Source of the DNA: JAAYDS01 sp012729155
GTDB taxonomy: Bacteria > Chloroflexota > Anaerolineae > UBA1429
DNA length: 64,000 bases
Direction: 5' to 3'
Assembly: GCA_036774405.1 (NCBI GenBank)
Contig: DAIPBO010000007.1
Location: 1-64,000 of the forward strand
The notes under the pieces are model-generated. The model did not search any database and had not been told where the DNA came from. It saw only the letters and a program-made list of their open reading frames with translations. Below, piece by piece: positions 49,404 to 58,858 of this stretch (within the stretch, counting starts at the first letter, position 1; each line of letters opens with the position of its first letter). Both the position numbers and the translations under genes were made by a program.

Positions 49404-50903
49404 ATGCCCATGAACAACGTCGAGATCGTCGAGGCGCTCACTTTCGATGATGTGTTGCTGGTTCCTGGCCGCTCGGAGGTCCTGCCCGCACAGGTAGATC
49501 TGCGGACCCAACTCGGGCCCAACATCCACCTGAACGTGCCGCTCCTGTCGGCGGCCATGGACACAGTCACTGAAGCACGTATGGCCATCGCCATCGCTCG
49601 CGAAGGCGGAATCGGCATCATCCACCGCAACTGCTCCATCGAAGAGCAGGCCGCAGAGGTCGACAAGGTCAAACGCTCAGAGTCTGGCATGATCGTCGAT
49701 CCAATCACCTTGCCGCCCACAGCCACGCTGGCTGAGGCCAAGGAGATCATGGCACACTACCACATCTCGGGCGTTCCCATCACCGAGGGGCAGCGGTTGG
49801 TTGGAATCCTGACCAACCGAGACATCCGCTTTGCGCGTGACGACTCACGTCCCGTCACCGAGCTGATGACATCGGACGGGCTTGTGACAGCACCGTTAGG
49901 TACCACCCTCGATCAGGCGCTCGAAATCCTGGCTGAGCACCGCATAGAGAAGCTGCCATTAGTCGACGAGCATTCTAACCTCAAGGGCCTCATCACCGTC
50001 AAAGACATCCAGAAGAAGATGGACTTTCCCATGGCAGCCAAAGACGCTGGGGGCCAACTGCTGGTTGGCGCGGCTGTAGGCGTGGGCGCCGACATGATTG
50101 AGCGTGCCAGGACCCTGGTCGAGGCGGGCGCTGACGTGCTATCGCTCGACACAGCCCATGGCCACTCGCTTATGGTGTTGCGCGCGGTAGAGCAGTTGCG
50201 GCGCCAGTTCCCCGACGTCACATTGTTTGCCGGCAACGTCGTCACGGCCGAGGGCACCCGCGATCTGATAAACGCCGGCGCCCATGTGGTCAAGGTGGGC
50301 GTGGGCGCCGGCTCGATCTGCACTACGCGCATCGTGGCCGGCTGTGGCATGCCACAGCTCAGTGCGATCATGGAATGTGCCGAGGCCGCCAGGCCGTACG
50401 GCGCCGGCATCATCGCCGATGGAGGCATCCGCTATAGTGGCGACATCGTCAAGGCCCTGGCCGCCGGCGCCGATGCCGTCATGCTGGGCAATCTGCTCGC
50501 GGGCACCGACGAGAGCCCGGGTGAGGTGGTGATCTACGAGGGACGCCGCTTCAAGGAATACCGTGGCATGGGCTCGCTCGGGGCGATGCGCCACGGCTAT
50601 GGCCGTGATCGCTACGCATCGAGCGTTGATACCGAGTCGACCTCATCATCGGCTCGTGCCTCGGGCAAGACGGTGCCAGAGGGTATTGAGGGCCGTGTCG
50701 CGTACAAGGGACAGATGCCCGACGCCGTATTTCAGCTCATGGGCGGTCTGCGCTCGGGTATGGGCTATGTGGGCGCCGCGAACCTGGCTGAGCTACATCA
50801 GAAACGACGCTTTGTGCGTATCTCGCACGCCAGTTATGTCGAGAGCCATCCGCACAGCATCGTGATCACCAAAGAAGCTCCCAACTATCAGATCCGGCCG
50901 TGA
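49404..50903 (+). CDS. guaB: IMP dehydrogenase
   Basis: 499 residues from the ATG at 49404, with CGGAGG upstream; a GTG at 49401 and an ATG at 49410 are in frame. N-terminal LTFDDVLLVPGRSEVLP. A pair of CBS domains lies at about residues 95-205 (MIVDPITLPPTATLAEAK, LMTSDGLVTAPLGTTLDQAL). The barrel has the active-site Cys in GVGAGSICTTRIVAG and the flap GMGSLGAMRHGYGRDRY. It oxidises IMP to XMP with NAD+, the committed step to GMP. Sits 47 bases after purA, so the operon opens with the two branch enzymes after IMP. Confidence 0.97.
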   Translation: MPMNNVEIVEALTFDDVLLVPGRSEVLPAQVDLRTQLGPNIHLNVPLLSAAMDTVTEARMAIAIAREGGIGIIHRNCSIEEQAAEVDKVKRSESGMIVDPITLPPTATLAEAKEIMAHYHISGVPITEGQRLVGILTNRDIRFARDDSRPVTELMTSDGLVTAPLGTTLDQALEILAEHRIEKLPLVDEHSNLKGLITVKDIQKKMDFPMAAKDAGGQLLVGAAVGVGADMIERARTLVEAGADVLSLDTAHGHSLMVLRAVEQLRRQFPDVTLFAGNVVTAEGTRDLINAGAHVVKVGVGAGSICTTRIVAGCGMPQLSAIMECAEAARPYGAGIIADGGIRYSGDIVKALAAGADAVMLGNLLAGTDESPGEVVIYEGRRFKEYRGMGSLGAMRHGYGRDRYASSVDTESTSSSARASGKTVPEGIEGRVAYKGQMPDAVFQLMGGLRSGMGYVGAANLAELHQKRRFVRISHASYVESHPHSIVITKEAPNYQIRP

Positions 50904-50945
50904 CCTTGACTCCAACTTGTCGATCGCACTCGGAGGGCGCCTACT

Positions 50946-53873
50946 GTGTCTGACTCGGCCATGGCCACCGACCGCATCTATCGTGTGTGCGTATCGCCCC
51001 AGCCCGCCCTCGTTAACGCGACGTCGGTATTGGCTGACATCTCTACGCTGGGCATCACGGGTGTGCAGGGTATTGTGCGTTCAGACCTCTACTTTTTGCG
51101 GGGCGACCTCGATGACGCCGACGTACAGACGCTCTGCGACGAGCTGCTGGTGGACCCCATCGCGCAGACTGCCACCTGGGGGCTGGTCGGTGTGATCTCA
51201 GACCAGAGTGACGATGCCCTCATCGAGGTCGGGCTACTGCCAGGCGTGACGGACAGTGTGGCCGACAACTTGCTCGCTCGCGCCGCCCTGATCGGCGTAG
51301 ACGGCCTTGGCGCCGCCTCCACGGCCCGCTCGTACACCGTTCACGGGCATGTCTCGCAACAGGATTTGACTGCCATCGCCGAGCGCCTGCTGTGCAACCA
51401 GGTGATCGAGTACTATGCGCTCGGGCAGCTTGTACCTCACGTGGGAGACGCGCACCACGCCACCGAGCTGCGAGCAGAGACCATAGCGGTGCGCAATCTA
51501 TCTTGCGAAGAGCTGCAGGCACTATCTCGCGAACGGCTATTGTCGCTCGACCTGAACGAGATGCTTGCCATCCGTGACTACTATGAGCGCGAGGGGCGCG
51601 ACCCGACCGATGTCGAACTCGAGAGCCTGGCGCAGACGTGGTCTGAGCACTGTGTCCACAAGACGTTCAAGGCTCTTGTGGATTATGTCGAGCATGGTCA
51701 TGATGGCGTCAAGCAGCGAGAGACCATCGACGGGCTGATCAAGACGTATCTACGCGCCGCCACACAGTCCATCGCTGCCCCCTGGGTGATCTCGGCTTTT
51801 GTGGACAACGCTGGCATCGTTGCCCTGGGAGACGCGCACGAGGTATCGATCAAGGTCGAGACGCACAATCACCCCTCGGCGCTCGAGCCCTTTGGCGGGG
51901 CTAACACTGGCGTGGGAGGCGTCGTGCGTGATGTGATGGGAGTGTCGGCACGCCCCATCGCAAACACCGATGTGCTCTGCTTTGGCCCACTCGACCTCGA
52001 TCCCACCCACCTGCCCACTGGCGTGCTGCATCCACAGCGCATCTATGGCGGCGTGGTTGCCGGTATCGAGGATTATGGCAACAAGATGGGCATCCCCACC
52101 GTCAACGGCGCCATCTGGTTCGACGAGGGCTACACCGCCAATCCGCTGGTGTACTGCGGCTGTGTCGGGCTGGCGCCACGCGGCGCACATCCCTCGGGCG
52201 CTCGCCCTGGCGATCTAGTGGTGGTACTCGGCGGCCGCACTGGCCGCGATGGTCTACACGGGGCCACCTTCTCATCGCTCGAACTGACCGACGAAACCGG
52301 TGAACTGACCGGTGGCGCCGTGCAGATCGGCAACCCTATCACCGAAAAGATCACCCTCGACGCGATGCTGGTGGCCCGCGATGAGCACCTCTACAGCGCC
52401 ATCACTGATTGCGGCGCGGGCGGCCTGTCATCGGCCGTAAGCGAGATGGGCGCCGAGACCGGCGTTGAGGTCGATCTGGCCACGGTGCCGCTCAAGTACG
52501 CTGGCCTGCAGCCGTGGGAAATCTGGTTGTCCGAGGCGCAAGAGCGCATGGTGTTGGCCGTACCCGAGGGCCACAAGGCCCGTCTGCAACAGATCTGCGC
52601 CCTCTATGGCGTCGAGATGACCGTCATCGGCCGCTTTGTCGACAGTGGTCGCCTCTTGCTGACCCACGGCGAGCTGCAGGTGGCCGATCTGTCGATGTCG
52701 TTTTTGCACGATGGGCTCCCGCGACGCCGGCTTCGCGGCGAGTGGCACGCCCCCGTTTGGTCTCAGGCTGACCTGTCAGATGCAGCGTCAAGCCTCAGGG
52801 CTGTGACTCTGGACATGCTGGCGCACCCCAACATCCGGAGCAAAGAGGACGTCGTGCGGCGCTACGACCATGAGGTGCAGGGCGCGACGCAGATCAAGCC
52901 CTTTGTTGGCGTGCATGCCGATGGCCCCTCAGATGCAGCTGTGCTCAGACCGCTGGAACTGCGCGACAGCGGACTCGGCATCGCTCTCGGAAACGGCTTC
53001 AACCCCGCCTATGGCAAGCTGGACCCCTACGCCATGGCGGTGAGCGCCATCGACGAGGCCGTGCGCAACGTGGTGGCCGTGGGCACTGATCCCGCACGGA
53101 TCGCGATCCTGGACAATTTCTGCTGGGGCAACCCCGCCCTGCCCGACCGCATGGGCAGCCTGGTGCGTGCCTGTAAGGGCTGTTACGATGGCGCTCTGCA
53201 CTATGGCACCCCGTTTATCTCGGGCAAAGACAGTCTCAACAACGAATACCTCGATACGGTATCGGGCAAGCAGGTAGCAATTCCCCCTTCGTTGCTGATC
53301 ACGGCGCTGGGAATCGTACCAGACGCCGAGCGCTGTGTGACCATGGACCTCAAGACGCCTGGCAACCGGCTATACCTGATCGGAGAGACGCGCCGCGAGT
53401 TGGGCGGCTCCTTGTGGCTGCAGGTCACGACCGATTCGGGCGGCATGCCACCCGGCATCGCTCCCTTTGGCCCCGCTTTGGCGCGAGCCCTGCATGGCGC
53501 CATCGCCGCCGGCCATGTCTCTGCCTGCCACGATCTCTCAGAGGGCGGGCTGGCCGTGGCCGCCAGTGAGATGGCCTTGGGCGGCCGCCTTGGCGTCGAT
53601 ATCGACCTATCGCGCCTGCCAGGCGACGCTGCCAGCGAGCTGGCGCCTGTAGAGCGCCTCGTAGCCGAGTCGAACGCCCGTTACCTGGTTGAGGTGGCAC
53701 CAGACCACGCAGCGGCTTTCGAGGCCGCCTTTGAGGGCCTGCCCTGTGCCGCAGTGGGGCATGTGCTCAAAGAACCTGAGGTGCGCTTTTGCGCGCAGGA
53801 GGGTGCCATGCCGCTGCTCGAACTCAGTCTCAGCGAGATTGCATCTGCCTGGAGGGGACATATCGATGGCTAG
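50946..53873 (+). CDS. purL: Phosphoribosylformylglycinamidine synthase, PurS-PurS-PurL in one chain
   Basis: 975 residues. GTG at 50946 with CGGAGGG upstream; an ATG at 50961 is possible. Residues 1-80 and about 80-170 look like two PurS-type modules in tandem (YRVCVSPQPALVN; GVISDQSDDALIEVGLLPGV), taking the place of the PurS dimer. PurL proper follows: AQTWSEHCVHKTF, KVETHNHPSALEPFGGANTGVGG, DCGAGGLSSAVSEMGAE, then the second half with CYDGALHYGTPFISGKDSLNNEY and SACHDLSEGGLAV. It turns FGAR to FGAM with ATP, using ammonia from PurQ. The stop overlaps purQ by 8 bases. Confidence 0.95.
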   Translation: MSDSAMATDRIYRVCVSPQPALVNATSVLADISTLGITGVQGIVRSDLYFLRGDLDDADVQTLCDELLVDPIAQTATWGLVGVISDQSDDALIEVGLLPGVTDSVADNLLARAALIGVDGLGAASTARSYTVHGHVSQQDLTAIAERLLCNQVIEYYALGQLVPHVGDAHHATELRAETIAVRNLSCEELQALSRERLLSLDLNEMLAIRDYYEREGRDPTDVELESLAQTWSEHCVHKTFKALVDYVEHGHDGVKQRETIDGLIKTYLRAATQSIAAPWVISAFVDNAGIVALGDAHEVSIKVETHNHPSALEPFGGANTGVGGVVRDVMGVSARPIANTDVLCFGPLDLDPTHLPTGVLHPQRIYGGVVAGIEDYGNKMGIPTVNGAIWFDEGYTANPLVYCGCVGLAPRGAHPSGARPGDLVVVLGGRTGRDGLHGATFSSLELTDETGELTGGAVQIGNPITEKITLDAMLVARDEHLYSAITDCGAGGLSSAVSEMGAETGVEVDLATVPLKYAGLQPWEIWLSEAQERMVLAVPEGHKARLQQICALYGVEMTVIGRFVDSGRLLLTHGELQVADLSMSFLHDGLPRRRLRGEWHAPVWSQADLSDAASSLRAVTLDMLAHPNIRSKEDVVRRYDHEVQGATQIKPFVGVHADGPSDAAVLRPLELRDSGLGIALGNGFNPAYGKLDPYAMAVSAIDEAVRNVVAVGTDPARIAILDNFCWGNPALPDRMGSLVRACKGCYDGALHYGTPFISGKDSLNNEYLDTVSGKQVAIPPSLLITALGIVPDAERCVTMDLKTPGNRLYLIGETRRELGGSLWLQVTTDSGGMPPGIAPFGPALARALHGAIAAGHVSACHDLSEGGLAVAASEMALGGRLGVDIDLSRLPGDAASELAPVERLVAESNARYLVEVAPDHAAAFEAAFEGLPCAAVGHVLKEPEVRFCAQEGAMPLLELSLSEIASAWRGHIDG

Positions 53874-54672
53874 CCTGGCAAGTGGCACCTTACCTCGCGT
53901 CATCATCCTGCACGCGCCGGGCACAAACCGTGATCGCGAAGCTGCCCTGGCGTGCGAGCTCGCCAACGGGGCACCGGAGATCGTGCACATCAATCAGTTG
54001 GGCGTGGGCGACCGTCGCCTGGCAGACTATCAGATGCTGGTGATCCCTGGCGGCTTTTCGTATGGCGATGACCTTGGCGCAGGCAGGCTGTGGGCCAACG
54101 ACCTGTATCACCGTTTCCGTGATGACCTCGATGCCTTTGTAGCCTCGGGCAAGCCAGTGTTGGGCATCTGCAACGGTTTTCAGGCGTTGGTCAAGGCCGG
54201 ATATCTGCCCGGGCCTGCCCCGCTGCAGCGGGTGACACTGACTCAGAATCAGCAGGGACGCTTTGAGTGCCGCTGGGTACGGCTACAACCGTTACCAAAC
54301 AGCCGCAGCCTGTTCACGAGGGGGCTAGAACAAGACATTCTGTGCCCCGTGGCTCACGGCGAGGGCCGACTATGGATAGATGATGCCAACCAGTCTCGCG
54401 CTCTGTTCGACCAGGGCCTGGTGGGGCTCCAATACGCACCTACTGTCGATGGCGCTTTTACCACCGCAGCCGCCGCCTATCCCGACAACCCCAACGGCTC
54501 TATCGGCAATATCGCCGGGCTCTGCAACTGGGCCGGGAACGTATTCGGGCTCATGCCGCACCCAGAAGACCATGTACTCGCATGGCAGCACCCTCGCTGG
54601 TCGCGTGGCGAGCATGATGGGATGGGGTTACCCCTATTCGTCAACGGTATGCGGGCCGCAGGTCAGTTCTAG
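53866..54672 (+). CDS. purQ: FGAM synthase glutaminase subunit
   Basis: 268 residues from the ATG at 53866, behind GGAGGGG and overlapping the purL end by 8 bases. Class I glutamine amidotransferase: ILHAPGTNRDREAALA, VIPGGFSYGDDLGAG, the nucleophile in LGICNGFQALVKAG, and the His-Glu pair in GLMPHPEDHVL. It feeds ammonia to PurL. At about 40 residues longer than Bacillus PurQ it resembles the longer archaeal or Thermotoga-like forms. Confidence 0.96.
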   Translation: MASLASGTLPRVIILHAPGTNRDREAALACELANGAPEIVHINQLGVGDRRLADYQMLVIPGGFSYGDDLGAGRLWANDLYHRFRDDLDAFVASGKPVLGICNGFQALVKAGYLPGPAPLQRVTLTQNQQGRFECRWVRLQPLPNSRSLFTRGLEQDILCPVAHGEGRLWIDDANQSRALFDQGLVGLQYAPTVDGAFTTAAAAYPDNPNGSIGNIAGLCNWAGNVFGLMPHPEDHVLAWQHPRWSRGEHDGMGLPLFVNGMRAAGQF

Positions 54673-54686
54673 GAGATCATGCTCAG

Positions 54687-56117
54687 GTGACAACCTATTC
54701 GCACGAGACCTTTATCTCGCCCTTTACCTGGCGCTATGGCAGCGACGAGATGCGTTCTATCTGGTCCGAATACCACAAGCGGCGGCTGTGGCGGCGCATC
54801 TGGGTGGCGTTAGCTGAGGTGCAGGCCGAAGCAGGCCTCGTCACTGAAGTCCAGGCTGCCGACTTGAGGGCCCATGCCGAGGATATCGACTGGGAGCGGG
54901 CACAGGCGCTCGAGCGTGAGCTGCGCCATGATCTGATGGCCGAGGTACACGCCTATGCCGAGCAGTGCCCGGTAGGGGGCGGCATCATCCATCTGGGCGC
55001 CACCAGCATGGATGTGGAAGACAACGCAGATGCGCTGCGCATTCGCGATGCACTGCTGCTGGTGCGCGGCCGGCTTGCCGCCCTGCTCCAGGCTCTAGCC
55101 ACCCATGTCGAGGCTGAGGCCGATACCATGGTCATGGCTTACACTCATCTGCAGCCAGCCGAGCCCACCACACTGGGCTACCGTCTGGCCCAATACGCTC
55201 AGGACCTGTTTGAAGACTGGGCCTCGCTTGAGCAAACGCTACCACGCGTCAAGGGCAAGGGCTTTAAGGGGGCTGTTGGTACAGCTTCGTCTTACGAGCA
55301 CCTGCTCTCTGACGCGTCGCTTTCGCCCGAGGAGATGGAGCGCCGCATCATGTCGCGGCTCGGCATCGCTGCCTTTGAGGTTGCCACGCAAACCTATCCC
55401 CGCAAGATGGACTGTCTGGTGCTCGACGTGCTGGCCGCTCTGGCGCAAAGCTGCTACAAGCTGGCCCTGGATATCCGCCTGTTGCAGTCGCCCCCCTTGG
55501 GCGAGCTCTCCGAGCCGTTTGGGGCCCAGCAGGTGGGCTCTTCAGCCATGCCGTTCAAGCGCAACCCCATCACGTCAGAGAGTGTCTGCTCGTTGGCTCG
55601 GCAGGTAGTAGCGCTGGCGAGGGTGTCGTGGGACAACGCCGCTCACTCGGCGCTAGAACGCACGCTGGACGACTCGGCCAACCGTCGCTCGGTGTTGCCC
55701 GAGACCTTTCTGGCTATCGATGATATCCTGATGCGCCTCACACGCGTGGTCAAGGGCCTGCGCATCAACCGCGAGGGCATAGCCCGCAATCTTGCCACCT
55801 ATGGGCCTTTTGCCGCTACCGAGCCGTTGCTGATGGCGCTGGTCAAGGCAGGGGCATCGCGGCAAGAGATGCACGAGCGCATCCGCGCTTGTAGTATGGC
55901 CGCGTGGGAGGCGCTGCAGCGGGGCGAGACGAATCCCTTGATCGCGCTACTGGCCGAGGATCGCGAGATCACGCAGTATCTACCCGCAATACAGGTTCGA
56001 GCCATCATTGCGCAAGGGGCTGGCGTGGGTAACGCCCCTGCCCGCGCTGTGCGTCTGGCTCGTCGTATCACCGCTACAGTGCAGTCGGTCGCGAGCAACC
56101 ACCCAGCGGCCCAGTGA
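54687..56117 (+). CDS. purB: Adenylosuccinate lyase
   Basis: 476 residues. The GTG at 54687 starts 14 bases after purQ; the nearer ATG at 54679 is stopped after three codons. Fumarase/aspartase superfamily: HLGATSMDVEDNAD, MAYTHLQPAEPTTLGYRLA (catalytic His), KGKGFKGAVGTASSYEHLL, and the signature loop GSSAMPFKRNPITSE with the catalytic Ser. It cleaves both SAICAR to AICAR and adenylosuccinate to AMP. The length and the YGSDEMRSIWSEYHKRRLWR start resemble the animal-type enzyme more than Bacillus PurB. Confidence 0.96.
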   Translation: MTTYSHETFISPFTWRYGSDEMRSIWSEYHKRRLWRRIWVALAEVQAEAGLVTEVQAADLRAHAEDIDWERAQALERELRHDLMAEVHAYAEQCPVGGGIIHLGATSMDVEDNADALRIRDALLLVRGRLAALLQALATHVEAEADTMVMAYTHLQPAEPTTLGYRLAQYAQDLFEDWASLEQTLPRVKGKGFKGAVGTASSYEHLLSDASLSPEEMERRIMSRLGIAAFEVATQTYPRKMDCLVLDVLAALAQSCYKLALDIRLLQSPPLGELSEPFGAQQVGSSAMPFKRNPITSESVCSLARQVVALARVSWDNAAHSALERTLDDSANRRSVLPETFLAIDDILMRLTRVVKGLRINREGIARNLATYGPFAATEPLLMALVKAGASRQEMHERIRACSMAAWEALQRGETNPLIALLAEDREITQYLPAIQVRAIIAQGAGVGNAPARAVRLARRITATVQSVASNHPAAQ

Positions 56118-56133
56118 TACAGGAGTAGAACTC

Positions 56134-56928
56134 ATGCTGGTATCAGAGACAGAGTTCGGCCCGGCTCTCGCGCAGGGCAAGACCAAGGTGATCTATGCGC
56201 ACCCGACGCGAGATGACCTGGTCTACATGTTCCACAAAGATGACCTCTCGGCGGGTGACGGCGCCCGAAGAAGCACGTTGCCTGGCAAGGGCGCAGTGGC
56301 GTGCCGCACCAACTCGAACGTCTTTTACGTGCTCGAGGTCGAAGGTGTACCCACGCACTATATCGGCATGATCGGCGACCGCATCAACCTAGTTACGCCT
56401 TGCGCCATGATCCCTATCGAGGTGGTCATGCGGCGGATCGCCTTTGGCTCGTATCTGCGGCGACACCCAGAGATCGTCGAGGGCACACGCTTTGAGCCTG
56501 CTGTTGTCGAGTTCTTTTACAAAGATGACGCCCAGCACGATCCGTTGGTGAACGAGGAGCAGATCGTAGCGATGCAGGTAGCCACGCCGACAGAGATTGA
56601 GGCCATGCGCACCGTCGGTCAGCGCGTATTCGAGATCCTCGAAGGCGAGTGGGCCAAACAGGACGTGACGCTGGTCGACCTCAAGATCGAGTTCGGACGG
56701 ACGCGCTCGACCGGTGAGCTGGTGGTGGCCGACGTGATCGACAACGACTCCTGGCGCATCTGGCCTGGTGGCGACCGCACCCGTCAACTCGACAAGCAGG
56801 TGTACCGTGACCTGCCAGAGGTGGACGATGCACACCTCAAGCAGGTGCTGGCCAACTACATGGCCGTGGCCGACCTCACCGACCGCTGGGTGCTGCCTGA
56901 AGAGCATCACCACCACCACGACGAGTAG
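56134..56928 (+). CDS. purC: SAICAR synthetase, PAICS-like type
   Basis: 264 residues from the ATG at 56134, with AGGAG upstream. Synthetase motifs: ALAQGKTKVIYAHP, HKDDLSAGDGARR, then PIEVVMRRIAFGSYLRRHP, VVEFFYKDDAQHDPLVNEEQI and TLVDLKIEFGR, DVIDNDSWRIWPGGD. The stretch MIPIEVVMRRIAFGS and FFYKDDAQHDP is close to the SAICAR synthetase half of animal PAICS as I remember it. It ligates CAIR with aspartate. A natural run of five histidines (258-262) followed by Asp-Glu ends the protein. Confidence 0.95.
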   Translation: MLVSETEFGPALAQGKTKVIYAHPTRDDLVYMFHKDDLSAGDGARRSTLPGKGAVACRTNSNVFYVLEVEGVPTHYIGMIGDRINLVTPCAMIPIEVVMRRIAFGSYLRRHPEIVEGTRFEPAVVEFFYKDDAQHDPLVNEEQIVAMQVATPTEIEAMRTVGQRVFEILEGEWAKQDVTLVDLKIEFGRTRSTGELVVADVIDNDSWRIWPGGDRTRQLDKQVYRDLPEVDDAHLKQVLANYMAVADLTDRWVLPEEHHHHHDE

Positions 56929-56940
56929 CCGGTAGGAGGG

Positions 56941-57414
56941 ATGATGAAGGTCGTACTGCTGATGGGCTCTCGGAGCGACCTCGACCATGTGACCCGCATC
57001 ACAGACCAGCTCGATCTGTGGCAGGTGCCATGGGAGCGGCACGTGGCCTCGGCTCACAAGAGCGTCCGCTATTTGCTGCGGCTGATCGAGGCCTACAATG
57101 GCCTGGATGAACCGACAGTGTTCATTGCAGTGGCGGGCCGTTCTAACGCGTTGGCCGGCATGCTCGACGCCAACACACCCCTCCCGGTCATCACCTGCCC
57201 CCCTGTGGCAAGCAGTTTTGGCGGCGCAGATGTCTACTCTTCGCTGCGCATGCCGTCAGGCGTGGCACCTGCGGTAGTGTTAGAGCCCCAGGGCGCTGCC
57301 CTGGCCGCGGCCAAGATCCTAGCCCTGTACGACCCTGCCCTGCGCGCCCGCCTGGTGGCTTTTCAGGAACAACTCACACAGGAAGTGATCCGTGCCGATC
57401 AGTCAGTGCAATAG
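56941..57414 (+). CDS. purE: AIR carboxylase, class II PurE
   Basis: 157 residues. ATG at 56941 (or 56944) after GGTAGGAGG. PurE fold: VVLLMGSRSDLDHVTRI, then HVASAHKSVRYLL. Bacterial class I PurE has GGAAHLPGM in the middle. Here it reads VAGRSNALAGMLDANTPLPVITCPP and DVYSSLRMPSGVAP, the class II pattern of animal PAICS. Class II enzymes carboxylate AIR directly with CO2 and need no PurK. No purK is in the operon, which fits. Directly after purC, so the order matches the PAICS fusion. Confidence 0.93.
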   Translation: MMKVVLLMGSRSDLDHVTRITDQLDLWQVPWERHVASAHKSVRYLLRLIEAYNGLDEPTVFIAVAGRSNALAGMLDANTPLPVITCPPVASSFGGADVYSSLRMPSGVAPAVVLEPQGAALAAAKILALYDPALRARLVAFQEQLTQEVIRADQSVQ

Positions 57415-58858
57415 TCAGTCTTGCTCCAATGCTTGCGTCGCTGACAGCGACCGCCCGCACGAGTCCTGTGGTGTCTTTGGCATCTATGCCCCCAGCGAGC
57501 AGGTGGCTCGCCTGACCTTCTTTGGGCTTTTTGCTTTACAGCACCGCGGGCAAGAGAGCGCTGGCATCGCCGTGTCAGACGGCCAACGCGCCACGCTGTA
57601 CAAAGAGATGGGCCTCGTGACACAGGTGTTCAACGAGGATAACCTACGTCCGCTCGCGGGCCACATCGCTATCGGGCACACCCGCTATTCGACAGCAGAC
57701 TCGTCTCGCCCCGTCAGTGCACAGCCGTTTCTGCTCGAGTCGATGCTTGGGCCCATCGCCATCGCCCATAACGGCAACCTGGTGAATACGAACGAACTGC
57801 GTCAACGCCTGTTCCAGCGCGGGGTCGGGCTGACGTCATGGTGCGATACCGAGATCATGATCCAACTGCTCGCCGGCGCGCAGGGGTCCACCTGGGTCGA
57901 TCGCATCCGCGATGTCATGGCAATCAGCCGTGGGGCCTACTCGCTCACGCTGCTCACACGTGATGCGCTCTATGCGGTTCGCGACCCGTGGGGCTTTAGG
58001 CCGCTGTGCATGGGGCGCCTCAATGGCAACGGTTGGGTCGTGGCGTCTGAAACCTGTGCGCTGCAGGTGCTGGGCGTGCACGACGTGCAAGAGGTACCGC
58101 CTGGTGCTATCGTCGAGATCACCGCAGAGGGCGCCACCATTCACCAGGGGCTGCCGCCGGCGCAACGCCACCTCTGTGTGTTCGAATACATCTACTTTTC
58201 GCGGCCCGATAGCGTGATGGATGGACAACTTATTCATCAAGTGCGGCAGCAGTTGGGGCGCGAGCTCGCACGCGAGCACCCCGTCGATGCCGACCTCGTG
58301 ATGAGCATCCCTGACTCTGCGACAGCGGCAGCCATAGGCTATGCGCACGAATCTGGCATTCCCTACAACGAAGGGCTGATGAAGAACCGCTACATCGGGA
58401 GAACGTTCATTCAACCTGATGACCGGCTGCGCAAGGCCGGCGTGGCGCTCAAGTTCAACACCATGCCCGAGATACTCAAGGGCAAACGCGTCGTTGTGGT
58501 CGACGACTCTATCGTACGCGGCAACACCAGCCAACCGATCCTCGACCTGGTGCGCAAGGCCGGCGCGCGTGAAGTGCACATGCGTGTTTCGTCGCCGCCC
58601 ATTATGCACCCGTGCTTCATGGGCGTCGACATGGCCACCTATGACGAGTTGATCGCGCACCACCACTCAGTTTCCGAGATCGAGACGCTCCTGGGCGCCG
58701 ATTCGCTCGGCTTTATGAGCCTCGAGGGCCTGATGCGCGCTGTAGACCGCCCTGCCAACCAGTTCTGCCTATCCTGCTTTGTGGGCGAGTATCCCTTCGA
58801 CGAACGAATGGGCGGGTTTGCGCGCGACTGCGAAACGGTGCGCGAGGGAGGCCGGTGA
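57392..58858 (+). CDS. purF: Amidophosphoribosyltransferase
   Basis: 488 residues. GTG at 57392, overlapping the end of purE by 23 bases, with AGGAAG upstream. A 25-residue propeptide precedes the catalytic Cys26 (ESCGVFGIY). The glutaminase half has FALQHRGQESAGIAV, IGHTRYST and AHNGNLVN. The transferase half has GLMKNRYIGRTFI and the PRPP loop VVVVDDSIVRGNTS. Cysteines in LCVFEYIYFSRPDS, HPCFMG and FCLSCFVGEYP fit the [4Fe-4S] cluster of the Bacillus-type, oxygen-sensitive enzyme. It commits PRPP to purine synthesis. Confidence 0.97.
   Translation: MPISQCNSQSCSNACVADSDRPHESCGVFGIYAPSEQVARLTFFGLFALQHRGQESAGIAVSDGQRATLYKEMGLVTQVFNEDNLRPLAGHIAIGHTRYSTADSSRPVSAQPFLLESMLGPIAIAHNGNLVNTNELRQRLFQRGVGLTSWCDTEIMIQLLAGAQGSTWVDRIRDVMAISRGAYSLTLLTRDALYAVRDPWGFRPLCMGRLNGNGWVVASETCALQVLGVHDVQEVPPGAIVEITAEGATIHQGLPPAQRHLCVFEYIYFSRPDSVMDGQLIHQVRQQLGRELAREHPVDADLVMSIPDSATAAAIGYAHESGIPYNEGLMKNRYIGRTFIQPDDRLRKAGVALKFNTMPEILKGKRVVVVDDSIVRGNTSQPILDLVRKAGAREVHMRVSSPPIMHPCFMGVDMATYDELIAHHHSVSEIETLLGADSLGFMSLEGLMRAVDRPANQFCLSCFVGEYPFDERMGGFARDCETVREGGR

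Noticed and set aside
56905..56928. Histidine tail of PurC as vector contamination
   Set aside because: The flanking sequence continues without a break into the purE ribosome site and gene, and the tail is followed by Asp-Glu and a stop.
57392..57414. Frameshift between purE and purF because they overlap by 23 bases
   Set aside because: Both proteins are full length with normal ends. The overlap only covers the PurF propeptide.
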